From positions 62,001-126,000 of the forward strand of contig VCJN01002314.1 of assembly GCA_006384855.1 (NCBI GenBank): a stretch of DNA of 64,000 bases, read 5' to 3'. This DNA is from Tetraselmis striata (Eukaryota > Chlorophyta > Chlorodendrophyceae > Chlorodendrales > Chlorodendraceae). The number at the start of each line of letters is the position of its first letter. The stretch's first letter is position 1. The notes below the pieces were generated by a model that saw only the letters and a program-made list of their open reading frames with translations, did not search any database and was not told the origin of the DNA. Made by a program: the position numbers and the translations under genes. Positions 12,300 to 22,141 of this stretch are shown here, piece by piece.

Positions 12300-13440
12300 A
12301 AAGGAAGAAGCGAGCACAGAAACAGACCCATGGACAACCAGGAGAGACCCGTAGGAGTACCCGCCACCATATGGGGATTCAGTTCGGCCCACCAAATTCG
12401 TTGTACAACGCTATCACCCAGGGAGATTCAGATGATTGCAGCACGGGCCGCCAGGGGCCGGGAGGCGAACGAGCTCAGTACCGGTACCCGTAGTCTGGAA
12501 TTACGTGGGCTGCTTGAGCGCATGGCAGGCACCCAAATTGATCATATCGTGAATTGACTACCGGTTTGGACATGCGTACGGTGCGACAGCAGGGGTACAA
12601 GCAACACTGTTACATGCATTATTTATATTTCTCTGATGTTTGGATGGTTAATACACAAACGAGGGAGGATGCTCACGATATTATCACTCTCTGACTGACT
12701 GATACTTGTGTCGCTTCCGCCAGTCATCCTGCGAGACACCTGGGCAATATGGCCCTTATCTCACCTACGAATTGGCAGTATAGAAAAGGGTGTGACAACA
12801 AGAAGACGAGAATGTAAGGGGTTTACAGGTTGAACGGAATAGTAACTGCATGCGATGAAGTGGCTAGAGTGCGAGTGTGGGAGGCGCCAAAAATGCAGCA
12901 TGCAGTTTGCCACATATGAAGAGCTACTTGTACTACGGGTGCCAGCACAGACAGAAAACACGGCAAATACGAACCTGCGAAGCCTGCCAGAGGTCAAATG
13001 TAGACAAAACTGTAGCGAATGTTCTAAGAGGTTGCATGCAAGCCTAGTTTGATAATAATAATAATAGTAAGGGTTCTTTTAGTTAGGTGGGCCGTCATCC
13101 GCCGGTAGTCCACAGGCAGTAATATATAGTTGTTTTCAAATATACCAGAGCTTCACATCCATTTACATCACATGCTAATGCCCAAAACAGCCCCATGCTG
13201 TCTGGCAATTTCTGCGCGGGCCTCTGTACGCAGCAGAACACCAGTTTTTTATTCTACCTACTTCCGAGTGGCTGCTGCTGGTGTCCCCGCGCTCTGCATA
13301 CAACTCTCTCCTCTTACATCATTGACAGCCCTACCGTAGCCGCTGCAACCCTGAAATCAAGCCCGTAGCAACATTTGCTGAGCCCACAGCACGCCCACCT
13401 CAGCCATGACAGCGGATGAAGGTGGACCCAAGCCAACTAT
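12300..13440. other. no recognised gene; 3' flank of the methyltransferase gene
   Basis: Frames are short on both strands. A run of AAT/TAA trinucleotides lies near 13050-13070. The right part carries the probable 3' untranslated region of the minus-strand methyltransferase gene. Confidence 0.55.
13314..13318 (-). terminator. TGTAA poly(A) signal for the methyltransferase gene
   Basis: TGTAA on the minus strand lies about 127 bp after the stop codon at 13445. TGTAA is the known poly(A) signal of Chlamydomonas-type green algae. It is short, so a chance match is possible. Confidence 0.45.
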
Positions 13441-13444
13441 GCCG

Positions 13445-14673
13445 TCACGCCCCCCGTTTGGTCAGCACATACATCCAGAACTCCGCCTGCTTCTTGGCAA
13501 GCGGCACCTCTGCTGTGAGTGCCCATGATAGGCCCCGGTCTGTGAGCAGCTTGCGGCGGTCGCTGTGGCTGATGCACACGTACTTGCCGCCGGGGCGCAG
13601 CACCCGGCAGGCCTCACGCAGCATTGCGCATACAACCCCCGATGGCTCATCCTCATTCATGAGCGAGTCCAACGTGGCTTTGTCCAGCACGCAGTCAATG
13701 GACCCCTTCTGCACAGCAGCACCAGGGCACCAACGGGCGGTGCCTCATGTCGCGCGCCTTCCCACTGGGGGTTGCTGTGAAGCGGGACTCCCAACCCGCT
13801 GTGCGAGGCATCCAGTGGCATCCAGTGGCCCGCTGACGGCAGAAAGTGGCTGGGATCGCACCTCAAAGTCCAGGCACGTCACATCCATGACCATGTACTG
13901 CACGCTGGAGGACGGCCCGCGGCTGTCGTTCATCCTCTGAGCTCGTAGTTGCATCCCAGGTGGGACAGGGTCATGAGTCAGTGCCAGCCCACGCGGAATG
14001 GCTGTCCCCACACAGGCACAGCTAGCATACCTGCGACCCAGCCAGATGGCTGCTGCTACAGTCTCAGCGTGGAAATGGAAAGGGAGAAGGGGGGGGGGGG
14101 GGGGGGGCTATCACCCTGATGCGCACCTGAATGCAGGTTTCCGAGTAGTCGATGGCCACAATGCTGCTGTAGCCCTCCGCCTCCATGTCGACCCCAAGTG
14201 TGGACAGCCCACAACCTGCCCGTGCGCATCCTATCCCTCAGAAGCCGTGAAAGCGCCCGTCCACGCCAGAAGCTGCAGATTCGGGGGGTTGCTGCGCACA
14301 GCAACACGGCTCACCCAGCAGCAGCACTCGGTCATCCTTGTCAATGTGGGATGAGAGCTGACTCGACAGCGCCTGGTATGTGAAATACCTGTCGCCGCAC
14401 GAGCCAACCCATCATATCCGTGGCCTGTTCAGTCAAGCCAGGGCCGTGCGAGCCCAAACACTCCCGCCAGTTGGAGACAGCCGACTCCCCGCCCCTCCTT
14501 TTCAACTGTCATGGGGCTGCAAGCCTCATCGCATCATCAGTGCACAACAGCGGCTGTATGATGTTAGCCTGCTCACTACCTCCATCCGTACATGTATTTC
14601 CAACACCCCCCCCCCCCCCCCCCCCCACACACACACACATGTGTGTACGCACACACAGCCATATACATTATAT

Positions 14674-14704
<31 letters not shown>

Positions 14705-15158
14705 GGGCACAAGCGCCCGTGGCCTACATAAAGCCGGGTTGTGTGTATAGAAAGAGGACCCGTGACTAAGAACGGTGCAAAAGGGCATTGCCATCCCTAG
14801 ACCCTGCCTGGACTGGGAATATAGCGAACGCCACAGTCGTTGCTTGCATTCACGATCCCCACCTATTCGGCAACGATCCCAGTCTCTGGTTATCATCTAC
14901 CGATGCATTTGGGTAGCATCTCAGCAGCGGGCCTCACCACTCATTCGACAACACGCCCTTCGCCTCGCTGTGCCCCACCACGCCGTGCGCGTAGCGATCT
15001 TCCCAGTACTGTCGGCTGCGGTACAGAGACTTCGAGCACGCAGTGGTCGCCCCCTCACTGCGGGGGGTGCTGCCGTCCGACGACTCGCTGTCCTCGTCGG
15101 CCACCTGCAGCCCCTTCTTCGCGGCCAGCCTGAGGATGAGCTCCTCCAAGCGGGACAT
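13445..15158 (-). CDS. METTL13/EEF1AKMT4-like SAM-dependent methyltransferase, five exons
   Basis: Five exons join in frame with GT-AG introns: 15158-14938, 14388-14315, 14215-14127, 13936-13862 and 13708-13445, giving about 240 aa. The N-terminal family motif YWEDRY is in exon 1, and its SNEW is completed across the first intron to WYFTYQAL. SAM motif I (LLLGCGLSTLG) is split by intron 2. IDYSETCI follows, then the acidic loop MDVTCLDFE (exon 4). Motifs IV and post-I lie in the last exon (DCVLDKATLDSLM, VLRPGGKYVCIS). Length and order fit the METTL13 N-terminal/EEF1AKMT4 family, known to methylate lysine in translation elongation factor 1A; the substrate here is inferred. No breaks were seen. 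The start is the first ATG of the open frame (MSRLEELIL). Introns 1 and 3 carry long G/C tracts. Confidence 0.9.
14089..14107 (+). repeat. 19-G homopolymer in intron 3 of the methyltransferase gene
   Basis: An uninterrupted G run on the plus strand (C run in the transcript) lies between exon 3 and exon 4, about 20 bases past the donor site at 14126. Confidence 0.9.
14606..14707. repeat. C-tract/(CA)n facing (TG)n/G-tract inverted repeat in intron 1
   Basis: C21 (14606-14626) followed by a CA run faces a TG run followed by G20 (14688-14707), with about 30 bp of CA/TA-rich sequence between. The two arms are complementary, so the transcript could fold into a stem of roughly 35 bp inside the first intron of the methyltransferase gene. 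Confidence 0.9.
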
Positions 15159-15588
15159 GGCGCGCCGCGGGAGAACAAAGGCTCTGGACCCGGCAACGTA
15201 CAGGCTTAGTGCTGCTGGCCCTCCGAGAGGCCCACGCTCGCGCGGCGTGTCACCACGGTCTGATGGCGATACAGTCTAGCGACAGATAGTTGCGCTGTAG
15301 CTATAAAATCGTCGGGGTAGTGAGTGAGCTCTTATCCATGAGCTGTCAGCAAGCAATAGAGTTGTCGTCCGGCCAGGGTCTGGTCCCCAACGCGGCTACT
15401 CGCGACATCGCAAATAACGGCCACATGCATCTGCGACTATTAATTTTTTGGTTAATACAGAGAGAGCGACTATCATCTGACTATCATCGTATGTGTCAAA
15501 GCCGGAACCTAAAACAAAACCTTCAATCGGAACTGCCCTACTATTGCCTCGTCCGGATATGTTGTGATATATGTCGTCATGAAGATCC
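15159..15588. other. no recognised gene; upstream region of the methyltransferase gene
   Basis: No coding frame of note is present. The 5' end and promoter of the minus-strand methyltransferase gene should lie here, but no TATA-like element at a convincing distance was identified. Confidence 0.5.
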
Positions 15589-15800
15589 ATGTGGACAGGC
15601 GGCCCATGTGTACACGGAGCGGTCCATGTGGACATGGAGCCTTCGTTGACCCATGTCAAAAGGTCTGTACTATGTACACATGGAGCTATCCGGGTCATAT
15701 CCGTGTGGACATGGGCCGTCCGTCTGACCCATGTTAGCGCAGGGAACGTTTGTCGCGTCCCACGTTCAAACGGTCCGCGCTGGGCAAGCCCGTCTGCACA
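15589..15800. repeat. cluster of CCATGTGKACA/TGTKCACATGG words
   Basis: The words CCATGTGGACA, CCATGTGTACAC, GTACACATGGA, GTGGACATGG and GACCCATGTT recur about every 30 bp in both orientations. Each is part of an imperfect palindrome. The composition is like the palindrome array at 53.5 kb, but the copies here are more degenerate. Confidence 0.6.
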
Positions 15801-15840
15801 TGGCCACGACGCGCGGAGTGGCGGGTGAACCGTTTTTCCC

Positions 15841-15882
15841 CGCCCCCGGGACAGGACTGGCACCAGCGAAACCCTTGCAGCG
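15841..15882 (-). repeat. copy of the LINE 3'-terminal 42 bp
   Basis: This segment matches 47575-47616, the end of the LINE in the Gypsy LTR, at about 41 of 42 positions, in the same orientation. A short T run (15830-15835) lies just before it, where the LINE poly(A) tail would be. Similarity stops at 15882. It is either a very short truncated LINE copy or the tail of an element that borrows the LINE machinery. Confidence 0.65.
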
Positions 15883-16154
15883 CCGTTGTTCGGGCAAGCG
15901 CCGGATCGCGGTTAAGGATTACGACTCGGCCTTTGTACGGGCAGGCGCTGATTGGCGCTGCGGCGCCCACCATTTTGCGGACCAGTGCTGTGACGGCGCG
16001 GGAGCTGCGATCGGGCGCCAGGTACCCGTATACAGTCCCGAATGAAACCCCCTGCGAACAGGCCGTGCTCACTCGTCCCCAGAGTAACGCACCCCATCGC
16101 AGCTGCGCATTTCCCCTTTCCGGAACCGCCGCTGGCCGGCTCTGGTCGGTACTA

Positions 16155-16450
16155 TGGCCTCAGGCAATACTAATACTACCGCAGGCGCTGCCGCACCGGA
16201 GGATGGGCCGGCCGAAGACCGACCGGAGGTTGAGGCACCGTCCGTGGTGCAGGCGCAAGGTCGCATCGCGATGCCTTCAAGAAGACACTTCGTGAGTTTA
16301 TGGCGCAACGTCGAGACAACCAGACGTTGCTGACAGAGGCAGAGTAAAATGAAGCCATGCAAACGGTTCGTACCTTCGACCAAACGACGAGAGAGGTGAG
16401 GCCCGCCGACATGCCTTGTTCGCAGGTTGCCCCCGATATGGGCCACAGGC
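16155..16450 (+). other. possible gag-like remnant
   Basis: From ATG at 16155 a frame runs about 60 codons (MASGNTNTTAGAAAPEDG), then the reading continues one frame over as a charged helical stretch (KKTLREFMAQRRDNQTLL) with a stop. This looks like the N-terminal part of a retroelement Gag with one frameshift, but the evidence is weak and the integrase relic to its right may or may not belong with it. Confidence 0.25.
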
Positions 16451-16835
16451 CTCGGGCGCAGCGTTCGCGTGTTTACGCTTTTTAGTCTGACGTTTAGCCG
16501 ACCCTATCGCGCACCGCCCGACGAAGCTCCCGCTCCTCCTCTACATAGTACAGTTCCCGACAGTCAACTCTTTCGCCTCGTTGTTTGTGCCTGTAGTTCC
16601 GCTGCCGGCGCCGATTCTACGAGACGGCATGCAAATGGGGCACTTGCTGCCGCCGCCTGTACTGCCGCGCAGAGCAGAAATTAACTGGCGCCGCGCCTCT
16701 ACCATGTACTGAGGTGCGCAGTGCTCCTCTTGTTGAATGGTCGAGCAGGAAAGAGCGCGGGCCTGGGCTACAAAGCGCCGCCTCGACATCCTCACCTGTG
16801 GAGACTCCGACATGCTCATCCAGAAGGGGGACATA

Positions 16836-17904
16836 AATGTCCCTCTGGAGCAATCATGAAAATACAAGGGCTGCTGCTTGACTGCTTCCTGCTCACCTAC
16901 ATGGATCACGGCATCAAGTTTTGCTTCTGCACTTCGATCCCCAACAAGGAGGTTTGTATGCCACAGTAGCGGGCTAGTTTGGTATTTACGCGGCTATCCA
17001 ACCCCCTTGCTTCCCCCTTCCCCCTTGCTTAATTTATGTATCTAGTAACCCCGCCCCCACCCTGCAGAAGGATACCATAGAAAGGGAAACTGTTTTTACT
17101 CTTCTCCCTCCTTAGGCCGCCTGCCATCCTTCAAGCTGACAACGGTAGAGAGTTTTCCGTGTTGCCGACAAGCAACCGAGCAGGAGAATCGGTCTCTCGG
17201 AGGAGGAGGTGAAGGAGGTGTGTGGGCCGTTGTGTAACAAATATCATGCTGCTCAGCTTGCGTATAAGTGCAAGTCTGGGATATGTGTGCGTTTGTGATT
17301 GCAGGTGATTGAAAGCACCAAGAAGCTCTGGCCTGGCTGCCAAATGGTAACAGGGAGAGCTAGGCATAGCCCCAGTAGCATTGAAAGATTCAATCGCACC
17401 ATTGAGGAGTACATCGCACGTTGGTGTGATGAAACAAGTCCCCAACTTGGCCTTTGGCATCGTCTCGGGGGATGTGGGCCTACAACACAGCATTTCACAC
17501 TGCCATTCAGCAGGTTACCCCCCCCCCCCCCACACACACACCTTATCCTGGATTTCTACTTGCTGATGACTAAGTGTAACACTTTATGCATGTTGTAGGT
17601 GCCATACAACGCCCTCCTTGGACAACTCCCTCACATGGGTATCAGCAATCTTCCTATCAGCTACCTCCATGAAGATGTGTTGGCGCCGGAGAAGCAAGCC
17701 GAGGAGGACGAAGAGGAGCAGCAGGCAGAGGAGCAAGCGCGACAAGAGCAGCAGGCAGAGGAGCAAGCGCGACAAGAGCAGCAGCCACAGGAGGAGGAAG
17801 ACATGGATGCCTTCAGAACGCCAGCGCCTCTCCCAATCGGTGAATGCCCGCAAAGCCGTTGCAATATTGTTGGCCTGCCATACTGCGCATGTACTGCGCC
17901 ATAA
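16836..17904 (+). pseudogene. KRBA2/SCAND3-like retroviral-type integrase with introns, frameshifted
   Basis: Pieces of the rve integrase core lie in four exons with GT-AG borders: to 16951 (YMDHGIKFCFCTSIPNKE), 17116-17217 (AILQADNGREF then LSEEEVKE), 17305-17513 (CQMVTGRARHSPS, SIERFNRTIEEYI, then AYNTAFHTAIQQ) and 17599-17904 (VPYNALLGQLPHMGISNLP). The second catalytic Asp (ADNGREF) and the Glu (IERFNRT) are visible. The order matches integrase-derived genes of the KRBA2/SCAND3 kind, related to Gypsy integrases. Exons 2 and 3 each need a frameshift, so this copy looks dead. The C-terminal tail is a Glu/Gln repeat. The N-terminal zinc-binding region was not found. Confidence 0.65.
17711..17785 (+). 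repeat. 30-bp tandem repeat encoding EQQAEEQARQ
   Basis: Two full copies and one partial copy of a 30-bp unit encode EQQAEEQARQ in the tail of the integrase relic. The repeat keeps the reading frame and is nearly identical between copies. Confidence 0.85.
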
Positions 17905-18135
17905 CATAAAGTGCTCAGCAATGGTTATATTAATGCGATTATAATCAACTCTTTAACTAATATAACAAGCAACATGAGTGATTATAACTACTCTTGTTAA
18001 CATCTATTAAATTAGATATGTTGGGTTTTATATGTAATTACTGCTTCTGCTATTGGGTTATACATATTAGGTTATGATGTTGTACATCCTACTATATAAT
18101 TATGTCCTCTAGCCACGGCAATACCTTTGATTGTA

Positions 18136-18179
<44 letters not shown>

Positions 18180-18400
18180 ACATAATATAATTATATTGTT
18201 ATGTGTGTTTGCCGTATCATATATTCATATTTTGAATACTATAATTATGTAGCAGTGCTAGCTTGTATTCCACAGCATATATCATAAACACACAAGTGCT
18301 AACTCATATTTCCTGCTCCCCACTCCTCCGTGAAAAAAGATCTGCCCATCACATCTGGGATTAGCGTGAATGCGCAACACGATGAGCAGATGCTCTCTCG
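17905..18400. other. AT-rich island with (TC)n microsatellite
   Basis: Base composition changes sharply to AT-rich between about 17930 and 18330. A TC dinucleotide run of about 19 units lies at 18139-18176. No ORF or RNA gene was recognised. It could be an intron or spacer of the neighbouring element, or inserted AT-rich DNA. Confidence 0.6.
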
Positions 18401-18498
18401 CAACGAGAACTAGTGGACACTACACGCCTACGTCCCAGAGCCCAACTTGCCATGGGACCCGGACACATATTGCGCCCCATGCAAGGCTTGGTGGGATG

Positions 18499-18609
18499 TT
18501 ATAGTCCAGTATCTCCCTCCTATCTGGCCAACAGTCCCGGGCGGATCGCAATCAGGGCTCAGTGTGGTGCTGCACAGGCCAAGCCGGCTAGGGTGATGCG
18601 TGCCCGGGT
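18499..18609 (+). repeat. 111-bp direct repeat, left copy
   Basis: This matches 19131-19241 at about 109 of 111 positions, in the same orientation, at an offset of 632 bp. The high identity suggests a recent duplication or terminal repeats of a short element. Confidence 0.9.
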
Positions 18610-19130
18610 TTGTTTTCACGAACACGCTGCCGGACTTCAACCTGCTATCGCGCGACTGCTGGCGCGTGATGAGCGTGACAGCCAACAAGGACCTGGAACG
18701 CTTCAACATCGGTGGGGAAGACGCCGCATACGTCATTGCAAGATTGGGATGCTTATCCCCACAGCCCAAGGGTCATCAGTGTGCGCGCTGCAAGACCTTC
18801 TACCGTGTCATATGCGCAGGTAACGTGTTGTTGCTGCCAATCTTGTCAGCATGCCCGTTATGGCATTTGTGTGACTGTGACACTCGTGTGTCTCGCATGC
18901 AGGTGGCACAGATGATGGCCACTGCAGCAACGATTGTACGGCTGCTGAGACAGTGGATGTGGTGCCTCGCGCTCTTAAATCGACAAGTGCAGCCACAATG
19001 CAGCTGCCCTGTCCCGTGAGTCAGTGGGCCGTAAGAGGCGAAGGTCGCCCGAGGAGCCACCAGTGCTTCCGGCTTCAGCGGCGGAGGCTACTCCACAAGT
19101 CCTCCTGCAAGCACGCGTGGCCGTTGGTGA
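18610..19130 (+). other. candidate exons between the 111-bp repeats
   Basis: A frame from about 18600 reads FTNTLPDFNLLSRDCWRVM and ends in CARCKTFYRVICAG at a GTAACG donor (about 18821). An acceptor (CATGCAG, 18901) leads into GTDDGHCSNDCTAAE. Further on a basic stretch GRKRRRSPEEPP looks like a nuclear localisation signal. Cys pairs suggest metal binding. It may be the downstream part of the integrase-type gene to the left, or another gene fragment. Confidence 0.3.
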
Positions 19131-19241
19131 TTATAGTCCAGTATCTCCCTCCTATCTGGCCAACAGTCCCGGGCGGCGCGCAATCAGGGCTCAGTGTGGT
19201 GCTGCACAGGCCAAGCCGGCTAGGGTGATGCGTGCCCGGGT
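19131..19241 (+). repeat. 111-bp direct repeat, right copy
   Basis: Second copy of the repeat at 18499-18609. The two visible differences are adjacent (GGCGGATCGC against GGCGGCGCGC). Confidence 0.9.
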
Positions 19242-19756
19242 CGCTGCCCGGGTGACACAAAATATTCTAGTTTATGCGGTGGAATTGGCTTGAAGATTAT
19301 GTTCCTCCGGGTACTTGGGCTACGAGCAGCCATAATTCTGGCCCGTAGGCCAAATTCATCTGCGCTTTTTCTATATTTGAACACTTCTTTAAGTGTGGAG
19401 TCGTACAATATACAATATGTATGGACTTTCCGGAAGTATGTTTTAAACGCTGCATACTATTTACCACACATCAAGGATACTAAGTTAGTCAAGGATACTT
19501 AGGGTCATGCTATCCACAGAATCGCTCGCGCCATTACTTTGATAATGTAGCGACCTAGTGGGCCATACTAAGTACATTCCTCGCGTGCTAAAATAGTTTA
19601 AACTCGTACCTGCTGCTGGTACTCGTACCACTGTATTTTACAATATAATATACAAGGAGACGCCAAACGCAATTCCGCACGCCCTATCGCTCAGCCGCCT
19701 CACCGCTTTTGAATACCGCCTACATGTATCAGTATCAGCACAATACTGCATACATT

Positions 19757-20040
19757 CCTTGCCCGCTCGGTCGAGCGGCCGTCTCTTGTTCAACATGTCC
19801 CGGGTTTGATTCCTGGTTATGTCAGTGAGGTCAATATCGACCCGGCGTGTCCAGGTGTTTACGTGGTTTATGCACTATTAAGCGCTTCGGGTTTCGAATG
19901 AGGCCATGGTCTACGGGCTATGCCAGACCTACAACTGCAGTCGGCGCAAGAGGTCAAGTGCTGGGGCGGCTCTGCCCATTTCTCGGAGCGAACTTTCAAT
20001 TTCCTTTTATCACAATGCATAAGTCAGCTAAGATATCCTA
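19757..20040 (+). mobile_element. tRNA-derived SINE candidate
   Basis: The head (about 19757-19825) has a D-arm-like GCTCGGTCGAGC inside an A-box-like stretch. A T-arm follows, with stems CCGGG and CCTGG around a 7-base loop TTTGATT, which fits a B box. The body (19846-20000) recurs with about 70% identity at 57790-57940, sharing TTCGAATGAGGC, AGACCTACAACT and AAGAGGTCAAGTGCTGG. No clean A tail or target duplication was found. Confidence 0.45.
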
Positions 20041-20083
20041 TTAACATACTGAGTTATTGTATAGTAGTAAGATGACATACGAT

Positions 20084-20181
20084 TATTACAATAGCGCAAT
20101 TGCTGTAGTGGACGTTTCCTATTGTCTTTTCGGGTGATCGCCTTTTGCAGCTAGCTCATGTAACCATTATTACAATAGCGC
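20084..20181 (+). repeat. solitary 3' end of the 24-kb inverted-pair element
   Basis: GCAATTGCTGTAGTGGACG, then CTTTTCGGGTGATCGCC and TTTTGCAGCTAGCTCATG match the 3' end of the element copy at 24731-24815 (opposite strand). The 66-bp block is flanked on both sides by ATTATTACAATAGCGCA, a 17-bp direct repeat that could be a target-site duplication or an internal duplication. Confidence 0.65.
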
Positions 20182-20706
20182 ATCAATCTTAGTATATTGC
20201 ACAGGCGCTGCTTACTGCCCAATGTAATGATAGTACTTCATGTCATTTACTGGCGGGATAAAAAACACAAGGGCAAGATCAGCGCTTGAGATCATCAACT
20301 GGCTCATGGCCCCATATTTACAGTCTCGGCACTGCCGGCGTGCTGTGCGGTCGCCAGATATTCGTTACTAATCCTGAGCTGGCGTGAGGCCAACAGGATG
20401 AATGTTGAAAGAATGAATAAGATATACAGCTGGATAAGCGCCGGAGAGACAGTGCTCTGGGTATGCGTCTAAGCGATCCGTGCATCAGGAGATAGGGCTA
20501 CGGGATTTATACATGGCTATGTACATGCACGCGACAGGTTTTTGCTGTATAATTCAGATGTACCGGGAGAGGCCCAGCCGGCAGCAAAGCAATCATCATC
20601 AACAGCATAGGCAGCCGCGTGGTCTCATGAGGGATTCTTGTCTTTTGCCGCTATCTTCCCCGGCTCGTCACAATCCCACAGGTGAATATGTGATTGGTGC
20701 TGTGCC
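20182..20706. other. no recognised gene; 3' flank of cyclin
   Basis: No coding frame stands out. The 3' untranslated region of the minus-strand cyclin gene should lie in its right part. No TGTAA motif was seen at a suitable distance. Confidence 0.5.
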
Positions 20707-22141
20707 TCACTCCTGGGGCGGGAACAGGTTGGCCACCTCACAACAGGCTCTGCTTGAATACTTCTTGTGCACAGCCTTCAGCGCGGTGTCCAGCCGGCCG
20801 GCCCTGGTCATCAGGTCCTTCATGAGGCCGGCGCATTCGACGAGCTCTTCAACAGAGTAGCCAGTGTGGTGCTTAAGCTCAGCGGTCCAGGGACCTGTGC
20901 CCATGCGCTCGCGTGCCACCAGCACCGCGGCTGCGGAGAGCTTGGAGAAGGTGTACTTCAACATGTTGCACTCAATGAGCGCAATCTCAATGGCGTACAT
21001 GCACAGGTGGTTAAACTGCGCCTCTGTCTGGCCGCACGCCTTGATGAAGCGGGCAAGGAAATGGTAGGAAGTGGGCGTGGTGAGCTTGAATTGCAACTTG
21101 TTCAGCATCATCTTCTCCATGCCCAGGATCTGCTCCCGCGTGTACGCGCCAGCGCTAATATACACAAAGTCGTGCACCTCCGGCGCCCAGATCTCCTCGT
21201 ACTTGGAGGCAATCAGCATGGCCGTGACGCCCACTAGCTGCACGTTCCTGCACTGCACCTGGTCGATGGCCAGGTAACGGTTGACAATCTGCACAGTAAG
21301 GAAAAGCGTCTCCGCCATCTTGAACTTGAACTTGCGGTGCACTTCCACCAGCCAGTCCATGAGGGAAGCATACAAGCGCTCATCGATGTCTGCCTGCCAA
21401 GCGACAACATCAGGCGCGGTGTGGTAGGTAGCCTCCATCTTCTTGTAGTTCTTGTAGATGTCGTTCACATAAACGGGCTCGCACATCCAATTCTTGTCGT
21501 CAGCAGCGTCGATGTCCTTTATGCCAGGCGTCACGTGTGGCTGCTCAGTATGGGCGGAGAGGGCGTGGGTGGAGCGTGCGCTGATCGCAGTGCGGTTGGC
21601 TGGCAGGCTGCGTGGACTAGCCGGCACGGCCTGGCGGTCATCTGGTCCCTCCCTGTTGGTGACGACCGCCCTTTTGTTAGAGACTCGAGGCCGCAAGCGG
21701 CGGATGGAAGTGACGACTGCACCGGTCTGGCCATTGCGCGGGCGCAGGATGGGCCTGTTGGGGGGTTGCTCGTTTGGTTTCGTCCGCACATGCAGACCTT
21801 GTCTCTGCTGCACGGCCGCCGGTCCCTTGTCCTCCATTTCGCGGTCGGGCCTCGGCGCCTGACGTCCCATGTCATCGGTGCCTTGAGACTTAAGGCCGGT
21901 CACACCGCTGTGAGGGGCGCAATAAAGCGGCAAAACCAAACGTCAGCGCCACCCCGACGGTCAATAGGCGACGATGCTCACGCCATCGTTGCCGTCGACG
22001 GAACAGCACGACGTTTGCCCACACGCCGCAGCGGAGGGCTTGGCTCGCGTGCAGTAAACCGCACCTCCTGGGCGCCCCAACCCTTGTTGGGGGGATGTTC
22101 TCGTCCCCCGGCACTGCGTTGTTGGTTTTCCGGTGCGGCAT
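20707..22141 (-). CDS. CYCB: B-type cyclin, two exons
   Basis: Exon 1 (22141-22065, starting MPHRKTNNAVPGDENIPP) joins exon 2 (21907-20707) across a GT-AG intron in phase 2, giving about 425 aa. The cyclin N box lies at about residues 174-300 (DWLVEVHRKFKFKMAETLFL, ASKYEEIWAPEVHDFVYI, PTSYHFLARFIK) and the C-terminal fold follows to about residue 420. HxKFK and the FLT pattern point to the B type, the partner of CDK1 at entry into mitosis. The usual MR before the DWL motif is replaced (LYASLMDWL). A textbook destruction box RxxLxxxxN is not obvious in the basic N-terminal 140 residues; RPILRPRN is the nearest. The gene looks intact and has only one intron. Confidence 0.92.

Noticed and set aside
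15885-15960. GGTTAAGGATTACGACTCGG resembling the D and anticodon arms of tRNA-Ser
   Set aside because: There is no B box and no acceptor stem, and the orientation is opposite to the LINE tail beside it, so neither a tRNA nor a standard SINE is supported.
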